Below, in pieces: positions 46,799-56,800 of a stretch of DNA of 64,000 nucleotides (the stretch's first letter is position 1; each line of letters starts with the position of its first letter). The position numbers and the translations under genes are program-made. The notes under the pieces were generated by a model, which saw nothing but the letters and a program-made list of their open reading frames with translations, was not told the DNA's origin and did not search any database. This DNA comes from Acidobacteriota bacterium (GTDB lineage: Bacteria > Acidobacteriota > Blastocatellia > Pyrinomonadales > Pyrinomonadaceae), in NCBI GenBank assembly GCA_018269075.1, contig JAFDVJ010000018.1, forward strand, positions 1 through 64,000. Direction: 5' to 3'.

Positions 46799-47203
46799 AT
46801 GATTGGCAAGTCCCCGGATCAAAGACAGAAGCATTTGTTTTTACCGAGCCTGACGGAATTTATCAATCCGGCGCACGAAGTCTACAAAATGGCCGAAATC
46901 ATCGTCTGGGAGGAGCTCGAGAGCGAATTTGCGCCGCTTTATTCGAACCTCGGCCAGCCCGCGAAACCGATCCGGCTGATGGCCGGCCTGCTGATTCTCA
47001 AGGAATTGTACCGGCACAGCGACGAGTCGGTGATGACCGAATGGGTCGCCAATCCCTATTATCAATTTTTCTGCGGCGAGGCCGTTTTTCAATGGAGTTT
47101 TCCGTGCGACCCGACGGATCTCGTCTATTTCCGGCAAAGAATCGGCCGCCCCGGCCACTCGAAGATCATCGAGACCGGAAACCGGGCCAAAAAAGCGGTT
47201 TAA
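46799..47203 (+). pseudogene. Truncated IS5/IS1182-type transposase, N-terminal part only
   Basis: 134 residues matching the N-terminal helical domain of this transposase group: FINPAHEVYKMAEII, PAKPIRLMAGLLILKELYRHSDE, then ANPYYQFFCGEAVFQW and DPTDLVYFRQRIG. The DDE catalytic core, some 250 residues in complete copies, is missing, and the frame stops at 47203. No inverted repeats or target-site duplication were found. It is a remnant and cannot transpose. Confidence 0.85.
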
Positions 47204-47678
47204 TAGTCTAAATCCAGTCAAAACAAGATCGATTTCGGTCGTCAAACGGCCTGAACGACGGGCCGATCGCGCCCGGGAGGTCGGTCTAAAAACGACTTCA
47301 TCGGCCGCCCTCCCCGAACCGGATTTTCATTTCTTTCCCTAACGCACATCCCGCTAATAAAAATAATTCCAAACGATCGGTGAAGCGATGACGGAGGATC
47401 GTTATCGAACCGTGAATCAATCTCCGATGGCCGGCGATAGACGGCCGTCAGGTCCGGTTTGGGGGCTTCGGCGGCGACCTAAATGATCGAGGGATGACCG
47501 CCGGAGTCCTGAAGGTTTACGCGTACTGTTAGGCAATACGTCAAACAGGCGTGAACGCCGACTCCCGGACCGGGTTCTCAAAAAATAAAATTTGGGCCGG
47601 TTCGACCTTCGCTTTCGCGTAGTGGAATAACGGAGAGTTTTGGCAAAACATTTCCGATGAATTTAAGGAGACAAAAAA
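47204..47678. other. Gene-free region after the transposase remnant
   Basis: 475 bases without a convincing gene. No continuation of the transposase was found in any frame. The last ~40 bases hold the ribosome site (AAGGAG) for the next gene. Short internal repeats around 47440-47580 (GGCCGGCGATAGACGGCCG) may fold, but I cannot name an RNA family. Confidence 0.45.
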
Positions 47679-48629
47679 ATGGATAAAGTCATTATTTTGA
47701 TATTATTTATCTCGTTTACGGTATTTGCGGTTAAGGTGACGGCGGCGGCGCGGACCGGACCGGCCGACACTCCGATAACGAGGACGACGCCCTATGATTT
47801 CGACGGCGACGGGAAGACCGATTTTTCAATTTTCCGCGGGTCGGAAGGCATTTGGTGGAACCGGCATAGTTCGGACGATCAAGTCTATGCGATGAGATTC
47901 GGACAGTTTCAGGACAAACCGGTGGCGGCCGATTTTACGGGCGACGGGAAGTCGGACATTGCCGTTTTTCGAAACGATCCGGCGCACCTGGGCGTTTGGT
48001 ATATCCTGCACAGCGAGGATAATTCGTTTTCCGTCTTTACCCTGGGCGCCGGCGTCGATCTTCCTGCACCGGCCGATTACGACGGTGACGGCCGCGCGGA
48101 TATCGCGGTCTTTCGGCCGACGAACGGAATCTGGTTTGTCCGGGCCTCGGCCAGCGGCAAAACCTTCGCCCGGCCGTTCGGGATGGTCAATGACAAACCG
48201 GTCCCGGCGGATTACGACGGCGACGGGACGGCGGACCTGGCCGTTTATCGGCCGGTCACGGGCGAGTGGTGGATTCAGCGAAGTTCGGACGGGGAAGTCC
48301 GGGTAATTCGATTCGGCCTGCCGAACGACAACGTCGTACCCGGGGATTTTACGGGCGACGGCAAGGCCGACATTGCCGTTTTTCGGCGGACGACGGCCGA
48401 ATGGTTCATTCTAAGAAGCGAGGACGGCTCGAATTATTCGTTCCGGTTCGGCACGAACAACACGGTGGCCGTGCCCGGAGATTACGACGGCGACGGAAAA
48501 CTCGACGCGGCGGTCTGGCTCGGTCCGAGCGGCGAATGGTTTGTCCATCGTTCCGTCGATGACGGCATAACCTACCTGACTTTCGGTATAAACGGCGACA
48601 CCGCCGGGCCGAATGCACTTGTCTGGTAA
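47679..48629 (+). CDS. Secreted FG-GAP/VCBS-type calcium-binding repeat protein
   Basis: 316 residues. Signal peptide (IILILFISFTVFAV). The rest is about six copies of a ~45-residue unit built on DxDGDGxxDxxxFR (for example DYDGDGRADIAVFRP, DFTGDGKADIAVFRR) followed by a W/F...RS/SDG strand, the beta-propeller blades whose acidic loops bind calcium. The six blades probably close a propeller. AAGGAG precedes the ATG at 47679. Such proteins are common in this kind of genome and often bind surfaces; the ligand is unknown. It stands alone between two gene-free stretches. Confidence 0.85.
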   Translation: MDKVIILILFISFTVFAVKVTAAARTGPADTPITRTTPYDFDGDGKTDFSIFRGSEGIWWNRHSSDDQVYAMRFGQFQDKPVAADFTGDGKSDIAVFRNDPAHLGVWYILHSEDNSFSVFTLGAGVDLPAPADYDGDGRADIAVFRPTNGIWFVRASASGKTFARPFGMVNDKPVPADYDGDGTADLAVYRPVTGEWWIQRSSDGEVRVIRFGLPNDNVVPGDFTGDGKADIAVFRRTTAEWFILRSEDGSNYSFRFGTNNTVAVPGDYDGDGKLDAAVWLGPSGEWFVHRSVDDGITYLTFGINGDTAGPNALVW

Positions 48630-48792
48630 AAGGCCCGGGCAGCGACTTCAGCTCATCGAAATTATCTTCGCGGTGCGAAACGGTTGATCCGGCGGGCAGC
48701 ACAATGTCCGCCTGCCGGATAATTCATTGAGGGGCAATGGCCGACCGGATGAAATCGGTCTGAAAGTCCGCGAGAAGTTTCATATTTTAACG

Positions 48793-48820
48793 GCTATTTT
48801 CATCGATAATTGAAAATAGC
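48793..48820. repeat. Hairpin GCTATTTTCA / TGAAAATAGC
   Basis: Perfect 10-bp arms with an 8-nt loop (TCGATAAT), then TTTAA. It could terminate the FG-GAP transcript, though it lies ~165 bp beyond the stop. Confidence 0.55.
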
Positions 48821-48922
48821 TTTAATCCGTCCCGCAAGTGAGCAATCGCGTGAAAGGTTCGGCGGAAACCCGAAGGGCTTGTTATATAAAGCCGACAAAT
48901 GTGTTTTATTTATGAAACAACT

Positions 48923-48950
48923 CTCAATTTGAAACAAATCTCAAATTGAG
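48923..48950. repeat. Hairpin CTCAATTTGA / TCAAATTGAG
   Basis: Perfect 10-bp arms (48923-48932 and 48941-48950) with an 8-nt loop, followed by CAAAAA. The composition is more AT-rich than its surroundings. Confidence 0.6.
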
Positions 48951-49201
48951 CAAAAACGATGGAAGATCGTCGGGTGATTTGGGTATCTATCCTTGACGAT
49001 TTATCTGTCCTTTATCGGCCCTCATCCGGAAATCAAAACCGCCCGGGTTCTGACGGTTGAAGCAGCATCTGAGCCGGAACATTGACCGCGCAGTCGAAGC
49101 GGCGGCCGGTCCGGTCAAGGGTCGGCACGAAGCAAAGGCGAGTTAAACAGCAAAGGTTATGCTTAGATTTCGACCACCGCCGGTCGATATAAACGGCGGC
49201 A

Positions 49202-49238
49202 CGCGATCCGCCCGTGTCTGTCAGACGAGCGGATCGCG
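49202..49238. repeat. Hairpin CGCGATCCGC / GCGGATCGCG
   Basis: Perfect 10-bp GC-rich arms with a 17-nt centre that itself contains GTCTG-TC-AGAC. A second hairpin, GGAG-TGCCG-TA-CGGCA-A-CTCC, follows at 49251-49271. Two adjacent stems of this strength suggest a folded RNA. Confidence 0.65.
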
Positions 49239-49602
49239 AATAATTCGTTTGGAGTGCCGTACGGCAACTCCGGAGGCAAGTTCAGTTTGTTTTATTGCAA
49301 AAAGGAAATGCGGCCGATTCAGCGGCATTTCGGGGTGACGGAAGTGCGCTGACGGTTGATCTTGATTTCCGGCGTGCAAACCCGCAGTGTCAGAACGTGT
49401 TTGCGCCGAGCGAAGTTAGATTTGCAGGCGCCAGGGCAAGCTTGATGCTCCTTGGGCCATCGAAATCTACGGCTAAAGGGAAACCATGGCAAATATATGC
49501 CGCGCGTCCGATAATAAAGATTATGTTATTACAAAGTGCTTAAGTCAGCTTATTTGGTTCAATGGAACATCAGCGAACAAATTCCTGACAATCGGCACCA
49601 AC

Positions 49603-50133
49603 CTAGCGGGTCGGCGGCGGCGTGTTCGGCGCGGAACCCGAAGCCGGGGCCGGCGTTTGGTATGAACCGCCCGGCGTGACGACGACCGGCGGGCTGACGA
49701 AGCCACCGCCGCCCGACTGCGGAACGAGAAAGCCGATGATCGAGACGCCGCCGAGGATCAGCGAAAATTGTCGGAAAAGCTCGGTCGCCGCACCGGCTTT
49801 GCAGGCCGCGATCTCGACCGCGCAGCCCTTGTTGAGAACCGGGGCGATCGTCGCGAGCTTTTGGCGAAACCCGGGCAGCGTACCGAGTTCGATCCGGTCG
49901 TTGCCGATCCGAAAACCCGTGTCGTTGCCGTGGCCGTTGATCTGTATGTAATCGATCCGGCCCTTTTCGCCGGCCGTCTGAAGACAGACGCGAACGAAAT
50001 CGTCGACCGTCCTGATCGCCGTCGCGCCCTTGAAAACATAGTCGAGCCAGAGCGGCACGTTCCCGTCGCCGGTCAGAAAGCTCATTATGTAATGCTCGCC
50101 CGGATCCTGAACGACCTTTACTTCGACTGCCAT
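49603..50133 (-). CDS. Small caspase-fold / DUF4347-like protein
   Basis: 176 residues from the ATG at 50133, with GGGAGAAAAGGGA upstream. Residues ~60-115 have the clan CD pattern: IQINGHGNDTGFRIG with His68, then EIAACKAG with Cys111, the usual His...Cys dyad of caspase-like, gingipain and DUF4347 domains. There is no signal peptide; a hydrophobic stretch (~122-138) and a Gly/Pro/Ser-rich tail follow. It may be a minimal protease or a bound, inactive form. The neighbours (gene-free zone and parB, 170 bp away) give no function. Confidence 0.55.
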   Translation of the reverse strand: MAVEVKVVQDPGEHYIMSFLTGDGNVPLWLDYVFKGATAIRTVDDFVRVCLQTAGEKGRIDYIQINGHGNDTGFRIGNDRIELGTLPGFRQKLATIAPVLNKGCAVEIAACKAGAATELFRQFSLILGGVSIIGFLVPQSGGGGFVSPPVVVTPGGSYQTPAPASGSAPNTPPPTR

Positions 50134-50304
50134 AGTTCCCTTTTCTCCCTGTTAAAAATTCGATTTTTTTTCGATTGTAGCAGGTGAAAAATAAAAATAA
50201 AACCTGCATATTTGGACAGGTACACGCCGCCCTCACGGCGGCGGTTGAGGCGCGGGAGCGAGATTTGGGGCGACGGCGGAAGGCCGCCCCGATCGTTCGG
50301 CGGT

Positions 50305-51198
50305 TTATTCGGGCCGGGCCTTGACCTGATCGAAGGTTTCCTTGAGGGCCTTCAGGATTTCCTTTTTACCGTAAGCCGTTTTCCCCGGAAACTTTATTTC
50401 GATGGCGAACGCTTCGGAACGGTATTTGAATGTTCCGGAATCAAAGCGATTTGTTTCCGCCGAAGGTGACGGATTCCGGTCGAGCCCCTCGAATTTTCGG
50501 AGAGATTTTTCCTTTCTTGGCGGAACGTTTCCGGCTTTCTCGGTTTTTTCGATGGCGGAGGCCTGTTTCTGGCCCTCGATCAGAAATGCGACGTATTCCT
50601 CCATCGCGCGGTCGTCGAACTGCCGGGCGATTTCGAGAAGCGTCGATTTGGCGCTGATCCTCGCCTGCCGGCAGCGCTCGCGAATGTTCTCGGGGATGCC
50701 GGCGATGGTCATCGATTCGGTCACGGTGGTCCGGCTTTTGGCGATTTTACGGGCGATTTCCTCGTGGGTGTAGCCGTAGGTGCGGGCCAGCGCGGCGAGC
50801 CCGTCGGCTTCTTCCCAGATCGTCAGGTCCTTGCGCTGGAGGTTTTCGATGAGGGCGATCTCGGCGACCGACTGGTCGTCGATGTCGAGCTCGATGCACG
50901 GGACTTCACGGAGTCCGGCAAGGTTCGCGGCGCGCCACCGCCGTTCGCCGGCGATGATCATCCAGCGGCCGGTTTCGCGCACCGGTTTGACGAGCAGCGG
51001 TTCGAGTACGCCCTTTTGTTTGATCGAGCTCGAAAGCTCGCTCAGGTCGCCGATTTCGACCCGGGGCTGATCCGGGTTGGGCTCGATCAGATTGATCGCG
51101 ATGACCTTGCCGATCGACCGGTTGCCTTTGACCAGGTCCTCGACATAGTGCGAATCGTGCCGCATTTTGATTTCGGTCGGAAGTCCTCTTTTAGCCAC
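50305..51198 (-). CDS. parB: ParB-family DNA partition protein
   Basis: 297 residues. An N-terminal ParB/Srx CTPase domain (IEPNPDQPRVEIGDLSELSS, GERRWRAANLAGL, ALIENLQRKDLT) and a helix-turn-helix region (YTHEEIARKIAKSRTTVTESM) are clear; the C-terminal ~80 residues are charged and poorly conserved. It spreads on DNA from parS sites and is sorted by ParA. Its start overlaps the parA stop by 8 bp. I found no parS (TGTTTCACGTGAAACA-like) site in the window. Confidence 0.9.
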   Translation of the reverse strand: MAKRGLPTEIKMRHDSHYVEDLVKGNRSIGKVIAINLIEPNPDQPRVEIGDLSELSSSIKQKGVLEPLLVKPVRETGRWMIIAGERRWRAANLAGLREVPCIELDIDDQSVAEIALIENLQRKDLTIWEEADGLAALARTYGYTHEEIARKIAKSRTTVTESMTIAGIPENIRERCRQARISAKSTLLEIARQFDDRAMEEYVAFLIEGQKQASAIEKTEKAGNVPPRKEKSLRKFEGLDRNPSPSAETNRFDSGTFKYRSEAFAIEIKFPGKTAYGKKEILKALKETFDQVKARPE

Positions 51199-51946
51199 GT
51201 TGTAAAACCTCCCTGCAGAGCTTCAGATATTCGCTGGCGCCGGATGAATTCGGCGCGTAGGTAAAAATCGTTTCCTTATGGGCGGGAGATTCCTCGAGCC
51301 GGACGCTCCGGGTGATGATGGTTTTGAAGGCCTTCGTGCCGAAAACCTTGCGGATATGGGCTTCGACGTCCTTGGAGAGCGCGGTTCTCTTATCGAAAAG
51401 CGTGACCAGCACGCCCATCAGGCTGAGATCGGGATTCGGCCGCGAACGGACCTTTTCGATCGTTTCGAGCAGGTCGTCGGTGCCCTCGAGCGCGAAATAG
51501 GACGACTGGATCGGGATCAGAACGTGGGTCGCCGCGACGAGCGCGTTGACGGTGATGATCCCGAGCGTCGGCGGCGTGTCGAGAAAGATCACGTCGTAAT
51601 CGCCGCGGATCGACTCGATCCGGTCGCGGAGCCTGAAAATCGCGTCGAAATCGCCGACCAGCTTGGCTTCGAGCTTGGCGAGGCTGATCCGCGAGGGGAC
51701 GATGTCGAGTTTTTTTACCTTCGTCCGGTAGATGAACTCGGGCCACGGCTGTTCGAGTTCGGTCAAAAGCTCGAAGGCGCTGGCGTTGATCGAGCCGGAA
51801 TCGACGAACGAAAGCGAGCTGTTTCCCTGCGGATCGAGATCGATCAGAAGAACTCGTTTCCCTTGCAGCGCACAGGCGGCCGAAAGATTGATGGCCGTCG
51901 TCGTTTTACCGACGCCGCCTTTCTGATTTGCGATGACAATGATCAT
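51191..51946 (-). CDS. parA: ParA-family partition ATPase
   Basis: 251 residues with the deviant Walker A KGGVGKTTTA (~9-18), the A' box LLIDLDPQGNSS and Walker B YDVIFLDTPPTLG. Non-specific DNA binding and ATP-driven gradients move ParB-parS complexes. The first gene of a two-gene operon with parB (8-bp overlap). The short form without an N-terminal HTH is typical of chromosomal Soj-type and some plasmid proteins. Confidence 0.92.
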   Translation of the reverse strand: MIIVIANQKGGVGKTTTAINLSAACALQGKRVLLIDLDPQGNSSLSFVDSGSINASAFELLTELEQPWPEFIYRTKVKKLDIVPSRISLAKLEAKLVGDFDAIFRLRDRIESIRGDYDVIFLDTPPTLGIITVNALVAATHVLIPIQSSYFALEGTDDLLETIEKVRSRPNPDLSLMGVLVTLFDKRTALSKDVEAHIRKVFGTKAFKTIITRSVRLEESPAHKETIFTYAPNSSGASEYLKLCREVLQRG

Positions 51947-51967
51947 TCTGTTAAAAATTAGCGAAAT

Positions 51968-52438
51968 TTAATCGATCAAATCGGGCCATTCTTCCCTGGT
52001 CGGGGGCGCGTCGCTGTCGAAGACGGCGTCGGAGGCGGTCGTCGCGGCCGAAATATCGAGCACCTGCTGGTCGGCGAAGATCGCGCAGTCGGAGCGCAGC
52101 GCGAGCGCGATCGCGTCCGATGGGCGCGAGTCGAGCTTGACGATCCGCCCTTCGGAGTCAGCCAGTTCGATCTGCGCGTAAAACGTGTTGTCCCGCAGGT
52201 CGTTGATGATGACGCGCTGGACCCGGTAGCCGATTTCGGCGATCAGGTTTCGGATCAGATCGTGGGTCATCGGCCGCTGGGGCACGACTTTCTCGATCTC
52301 CAGGGCGATGGCGTTGGCTTCGAAGGCCCCGACCCAGATCGGAAGGATGGTGTCCGAATCGACCCCCTTCAGCACGACGATCGGAGAGTTGCTGTTCGGG
52401 TCCATAATTAAAGCGCCGATTTTAACTTCAACTAACAT
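51968..52438 (-). CDS. Bifunctional nuclease (BFN/DUF151) domain protein
   Basis: 156 residues with the BFN domain over ~1-130: VVLKGVDSDTILPIWVGAFEANAIA, PMTHDLIRNLIAEIG, then RPSDAIALALRS. Plant BFN proteins have RNase and DNase activity (family knowledge); bacterial ones are unproven. The C-terminal ~25 residues are acidic. It lies between miaB upstream and parA downstream on the same strand. Confidence 0.85.
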   Translation of the reverse strand: MLVEVKIGALIMDPNSNSPIVVLKGVDSDTILPIWVGAFEANAIALEIEKVVPQRPMTHDLIRNLIAEIGYRVQRVIINDLRDNTFYAQIELADSEGRIVKLDSRPSDAIALALRSDCAIFADQQVLDISAATTASDAVFDSDAPPTREEWPDLID

Positions 52439-52461
52439 TTCTGAAAATAAAAAAGCGAAAA

Positions 52462-53790
52462 CTAGATTATTCTACCAAATAAAGTGTTGGTTTTGCATTC
52501 GGTGATCCGGACATCCGCAATTTTCCCCAAACAATCGGCCGGTCCTTCGAAATTGACGATCTTGTGGCAGGTCGTATGGCCGTTGAGCACCTTGTCGGAA
52601 CGGCTCGATAAGCCCTCGACGAGCACCTGGCGGACCCGGCCGACCTGACTTTCGAGACTTCTCCGCTGACTTTTGCGGAGGATCCGGTCGAGCTCGATGC
52701 AGCGCTCCTTTTTGACGGTCGGCGAGACGTCGTCCACGAGCTCGTGGGCGGGCGTGCCGGGTCGGGGCGAATATTTGAAATAATAGGCGCTGTCGAACCG
52801 GCAGTATTCGGCGAGCTTCATCGTTTCCTCGAAATCCTCGTCGGTTTCGCCCGGAAAACCGACGATCAGATCGGTGGTCAGCGAGATTTCCCGCGGGCTC
52901 GAACGGATCTTATCGATCCGCCGGCGGTAGTTATCGACATCGTGTCCCCGCCGCATCGCTTTGAGGATGCGGTTGCTGCCCGACTGGACGGGCAGATGCA
53001 CCCAGTTGCAGAGATTTTCGTGCTCGTCGATGGCGTCGACGATGTCGGGGTGAAAGTCTCTCGGAAATGAGGTCGTGAACTTGATTCTTTCGATTCCGGT
53101 CGCGGCCACCGCCCGCAGAAGCCGCGAAAAGGGCGTCGCCCCGCGATGATTTTCGAGGCCGGCGTCGGTTTTCGGTCGATAACTGTTGACGTTCTGTCCG
53201 ATCAGATGGACCTCGCGGATGCCCTCGGCTTTGAGATCGAGAATGTATTTCAGGATCTGGGCGGCCGGGAGGCTTTTTTCGCGGCCGCGCGAGAACGGGA
53301 CGATGCAGTAGGTGCAGAACTTGTTGCAGCCCTCGATGATCGGGACGAAGGCGACATAGGGCGAATGCCGCTGAAGGGGCGATACGGACCAGTCGTAGTC
53401 GTCCTCTCGTTCACCCAGATCGATCTGCGGCTGCCGGCGGCGGGCGGCGTTTTCGATGGCCCCGGAGATCCGGGCGACGGCTTTGGTGCCGATGACGAAG
53501 TCGATTCCGGGCGCCCGTTTGAGGAGCGTCTCGCCTTCGAGCTGCGCGACGCAGCCCATCACGCCGATCATCGCCCTTTCTTCGGAGTGGTCGCGGCGAA
53601 CCTGGCCGATTCTCGTAAACAGCTTGTGTTCGGCCTTTTCCCGCACCGAACAGGTGTTGAAAATAAAGATGTCGGCCGATTCCTCGGCGTCGGTCAGCTG
53701 ATAGCCCTCGGCTTCGAGCACAGTGGCCACTTTTTCCGAATCGGAAACGTTCATTTGACAGCCGAATGTTTCAAGATAAACTTTTTTCAT
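52462..53790 (-). CDS. miaB: tRNA-2-methylthio-N6-isopentenyladenosine synthase MiaB
   Basis: Adds the methylthio group at A37 of tRNAs reading UNN codons. 442 residues: N-terminal MTTase domain with TFGCQMN, NTCSVREKAE and MGCVAQ (three Cys for the auxiliary cluster), the radical SAM motif CNKFCTYCIVP (CxxxCxxC), and a C-terminal TRAM domain. First gene of miaB-BFN-parA-parB on the minus strand, divergent from dnaE by 43 bp. Confidence 0.95.
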   Translation of the reverse strand: MKKVYLETFGCQMNVSDSEKVATVLEAEGYQLTDAEESADIFIFNTCSVREKAEHKLFTRIGQVRRDHSEERAMIGVMGCVAQLEGETLLKRAPGIDFVIGTKAVARISGAIENAARRRQPQIDLGEREDDYDWSVSPLQRHSPYVAFVPIIEGCNKFCTYCIVPFSRGREKSLPAAQILKYILDLKAEGIREVHLIGQNVNSYRPKTDAGLENHRGATPFSRLLRAVAATGIERIKFTTSFPRDFHPDIVDAIDEHENLCNWVHLPVQSGSNRILKAMRRGHDVDNYRRRIDKIRSSPREISLTTDLIVGFPGETDEDFEETMKLAEYCRFDSAYYFKYSPRPGTPAHELVDDVSPTVKKERCIELDRILRKSQRRSLESQVGRVRQVLVEGLSSRSDKVLNGHTTCHKIVNFEGPADCLGKIADVRITECKTNTLFGRII

Positions 53791-53833
53791 AAACGATCAA
53801 AAAATGAGAAAATACCCCTGCTGACATAACCAG

Positions 53834-56800
53834 ATGAAGGAATCAGAAAACAAAACCGGTCATAAAAAGGATTTCGTCCATTTGCATTTACATACGGATT
53901 ATAGCCTGTTACAAAGCACAATCCAAATTAAACAGCTGGCCGCCCGGCTGGGCGAGATCGGGATGGAGGCCTGTGCGATCACGGATCACGGCAATCTGTA
54001 CGGGGCGATCACCTTTTACAATACGCTTAAATCGAAGGGGCTCCGGCCGATCATCGGATACGAGGCAATCTTCACGTTCGAAAGCCGTTTCGAAAAAACC
54101 TTCTCGATCAGGTCGGGAGAGCGCCCGTACTATCATCTGTTGCTGCTGGCCCGCGATCTGACGGGCTATCAGAACCTTGTCTATCTGGCATCCAAGGCCT
54201 TTACCGAGGGTTTTCACCAGAAGCCGCGGATCGATCTGGAGCTGCTGGCGGAAAGGAGCGCGGGCCTGATCGCGATCTCGCCGGCCCGCCACGGCCCCGT
54301 TCAGCATTATCTGGAGACGGGAGCCGCGGACCGGGCGGCGGCCCGCGGCGGGGCTTTTGGCGAGATTTTCGGGGCCGGCAACTTTTATCTGCAGGTTCAG
54401 GACCACGGGCTGGCGGCCGAGCGCGAGCTGAACAAAAAAGTTGCCGCGTTTGCCCGGTCGGCCGGGACGGGGCTGGTCGCCGGCAACGACGTTTTTTACC
54501 TGACGGAAGACGATGCCCGGGCGCACGAGGTTTTGCTCTGCATCGGCGAGGGAAAAACGGTCAACGATTCGACCCGGACAGTGCTCGGAAGTTCGAAGTT
54601 TTATCTGCGGACGGCGGAGGAGATGTGGGGTGTTTTCGGGAACGAATTGCCCGAAGCGCTTTTCAACACGCTTGAAATCGCCGAAAAATGCGATTTGGAG
54701 CTGCCGAAGGGCGATAATCTGACGCTTCCGGAATTCCCGATCCCGGACGGGACCGGCTGTCAAACGACGGATGAATATTTCGAGCGGGTCGTTTACGAGG
54801 GGTTCGCTGTCCGGGATGCGAATGTCTGGCAGCCGATGGCCCGCGCGGGCAAGCTGAAATATTCGTCCGAAGACTATCGGAAAAGGATCTCGAAGGAAGT
54901 GTCGACCATCAGGGAAATGGGGTTTCCGGGATATTTCCTGATCGTTTGGGAATTCATCAAATATGCCCGCGAGAAGCAGATCCCGGTCGGCCCCGGGCGG
55001 GGCTCGGCGGCCGGATCGCTGGTCGCCTATTGTCTTGAGATCACCGACGTCGATCCGCTGCAGTATGATCTCCTGTTCGAACGATTTCTGAATCCGGAGC
55101 GAATTTCGATGCCGGATATCGACATCGATTTTTGTGTGCGCGGGCGGGCCGAAGTGATCAATCACGTGACGCAGTTTTACGGGCGGGAGTCGGTTTGTCA
55201 GATCGTCACTTTCGGAACGATGGCCTCGAAGGCCGCGATCAAGGATGTCGGCCGGGCCCTGAATATGGGGTACGGCGATGTCGAGAAGGTGGCGAAGATG
55301 ATTCCGCCGCCGGTTCGCGGCCGGAACGTCAGTATTTCGCAGGCGCTCGAGCAGGTGCCGGATCTGGCCCGGGCGGTGGCGACCGATCCGAAAGTCAAGG
55401 ATCTGGTCGATCTGGCGCGGCGGCTCGAGGGCTGTGCGCGGCACACGTCGGTTCACGCGGCGGGGGTCGTCATTTCCCCGAAACCGCTTCACGAGATCGT
55501 GCCGGTCGCGGTTTCGACCAAGAGCGAGCTGACGAGTCAGTTCACGATGACGGATCTCGAAAAAGTCGGAATGCTTAAGATGGACTTTTTGGCGCTTACA
55601 ACCTTAACGATTATAAGCGACTGCTTAAAAAGCTTAAAAGAAAGGAAGTCCGTCGTCATCGACTGGCGCGAGGTTCCGCTCGACGATCGGAAAACGATGG
55701 CGCTTTTCGGGGATGGCCGGACGGAGGCGATCTTTCAGTTCGAATCCTCCGGAATGCAGGAGATCTGTCGCCGTCTCAAGCCAAAGGAACTCGAGGATCT
55801 GGCCGCGCTCAACGCCCTGTACCGCCCGGGGCCGCTCGATGGCGGGATGGTCGACGATTTCATTGCGCGCCACCGGGGCGAAAAAAAGGTCCAGTACATC
55901 GTCCCCGAGATGAAGGAGATTCTGCAGAATACCTATGGAATTCTGGTATATCAGGAACAAATTATGCAGCTCGCGCAAAAGCTCGCCGGTTATTCGCTCG
56001 GCGAGGCCGATATGATGCGCCGGGCGATGGGCAAGAAAAAGCGCGAGGAGATGGCCAAACACGAGGAGAAGTTCATCACCGGAGCGATCGAGCGCGGAAT
56101 CAAAAAGGAAAAGGCCGCAGAGATTTTTCGGCTGATGGCCCAATTTGCCGATTACGGCTTCAATCGCAGCCACAGCGTGGCATATGCTTATCTGGCCTAT
56201 CAGACTGCTTATCTTAAAGCGCATTACCCTGAATATTTTTATGCGGCTGTTTTATCTCACGAGTCGCAGGACAGCGCCAAGGTCTATAAATACTCGAACG
56301 AGCTTCGGATTGCCGGGCTCAGTCTGCTGCCTCCCGATATCAATGAGTCCGATCACGGTTTCACGCCGATCGACGGCTCAGTTCGCTACGGGCTGAGCGC
56401 GATTAAGGGAATCGGCACATCGAGTGTACAATCTATCATTGAAAAGCGGGTGGCGGGCAGGTTCAATTCGATCGTCGATTTTGCCGAGCGGGTCGAACAG
56501 GGGGCCGTCAACCGAAAGGCGCTCGAGAGCCTGATTACGGCCGGGGCTTTCGATTCCCTGAAGCCGGAGGGATCATCGATCAATGGCTGGAGGGCGCGTC
56601 TGTATTCGGGAATCGACATCATAATCGCCCACGGCCAGAAGGTCTGGAGCGATCGTCTTCGAGGACAGGACGATCTTTTCGGAGGCGGGCTGCAGGGCGG
56701 GCAGAAAGTCGATCTGGATCTCAATCTGCCAATGGTCGATGACTGGACGACGGCCGAAGTTTCGCGGCAGGAGAAGGCTTCGGTCGGTTTTTTCCTTTCC

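Larger units (their letters stand above)
48630..49602. other. Largest gene-free region, rich in hairpins
   Basis: About 970 bases. One open frame at 49295-49543 has no recognisable domain and no good ribosome site, and I do not call it. Four hairpins with stems of about 9-10 bp are present (48793, 48923, 49202 and 49251). A structured RNA or a decayed mobile element are both possible. Confidence 0.5.

Noticed and set aside
43843-46809. 988-residue minus-strand open frame over the formate dehydrogenase
   Set aside because: It is antisense to a clear enzyme with all cluster motifs, and its product is Arg/Asp/Val-rich with no known domain. GC-rich codons create such shadow frames.
46799-47203. 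Complete insertion sequence
   Set aside because: Only the N-terminal domain of the transposase is present; no inverted repeats or duplication were found.
48793-49290. tmRNA, RNase P RNA or SRP RNA in the gene-free zone
   Set aside because: None of the conserved signatures of these RNAs were found; the hairpins do not follow their layouts.
49295-49543. 82-residue frame in the gene-free zone
   Set aside because: No domain, weak ribosome site, and hairpins just upstream. It could be a remnant, but I cannot support it as a gene.
53909-55492. 527-residue minus-strand frame inside dnaE
   Set aside because: Antisense to well-conserved polymerase domains; no ribosome site or homology evident.
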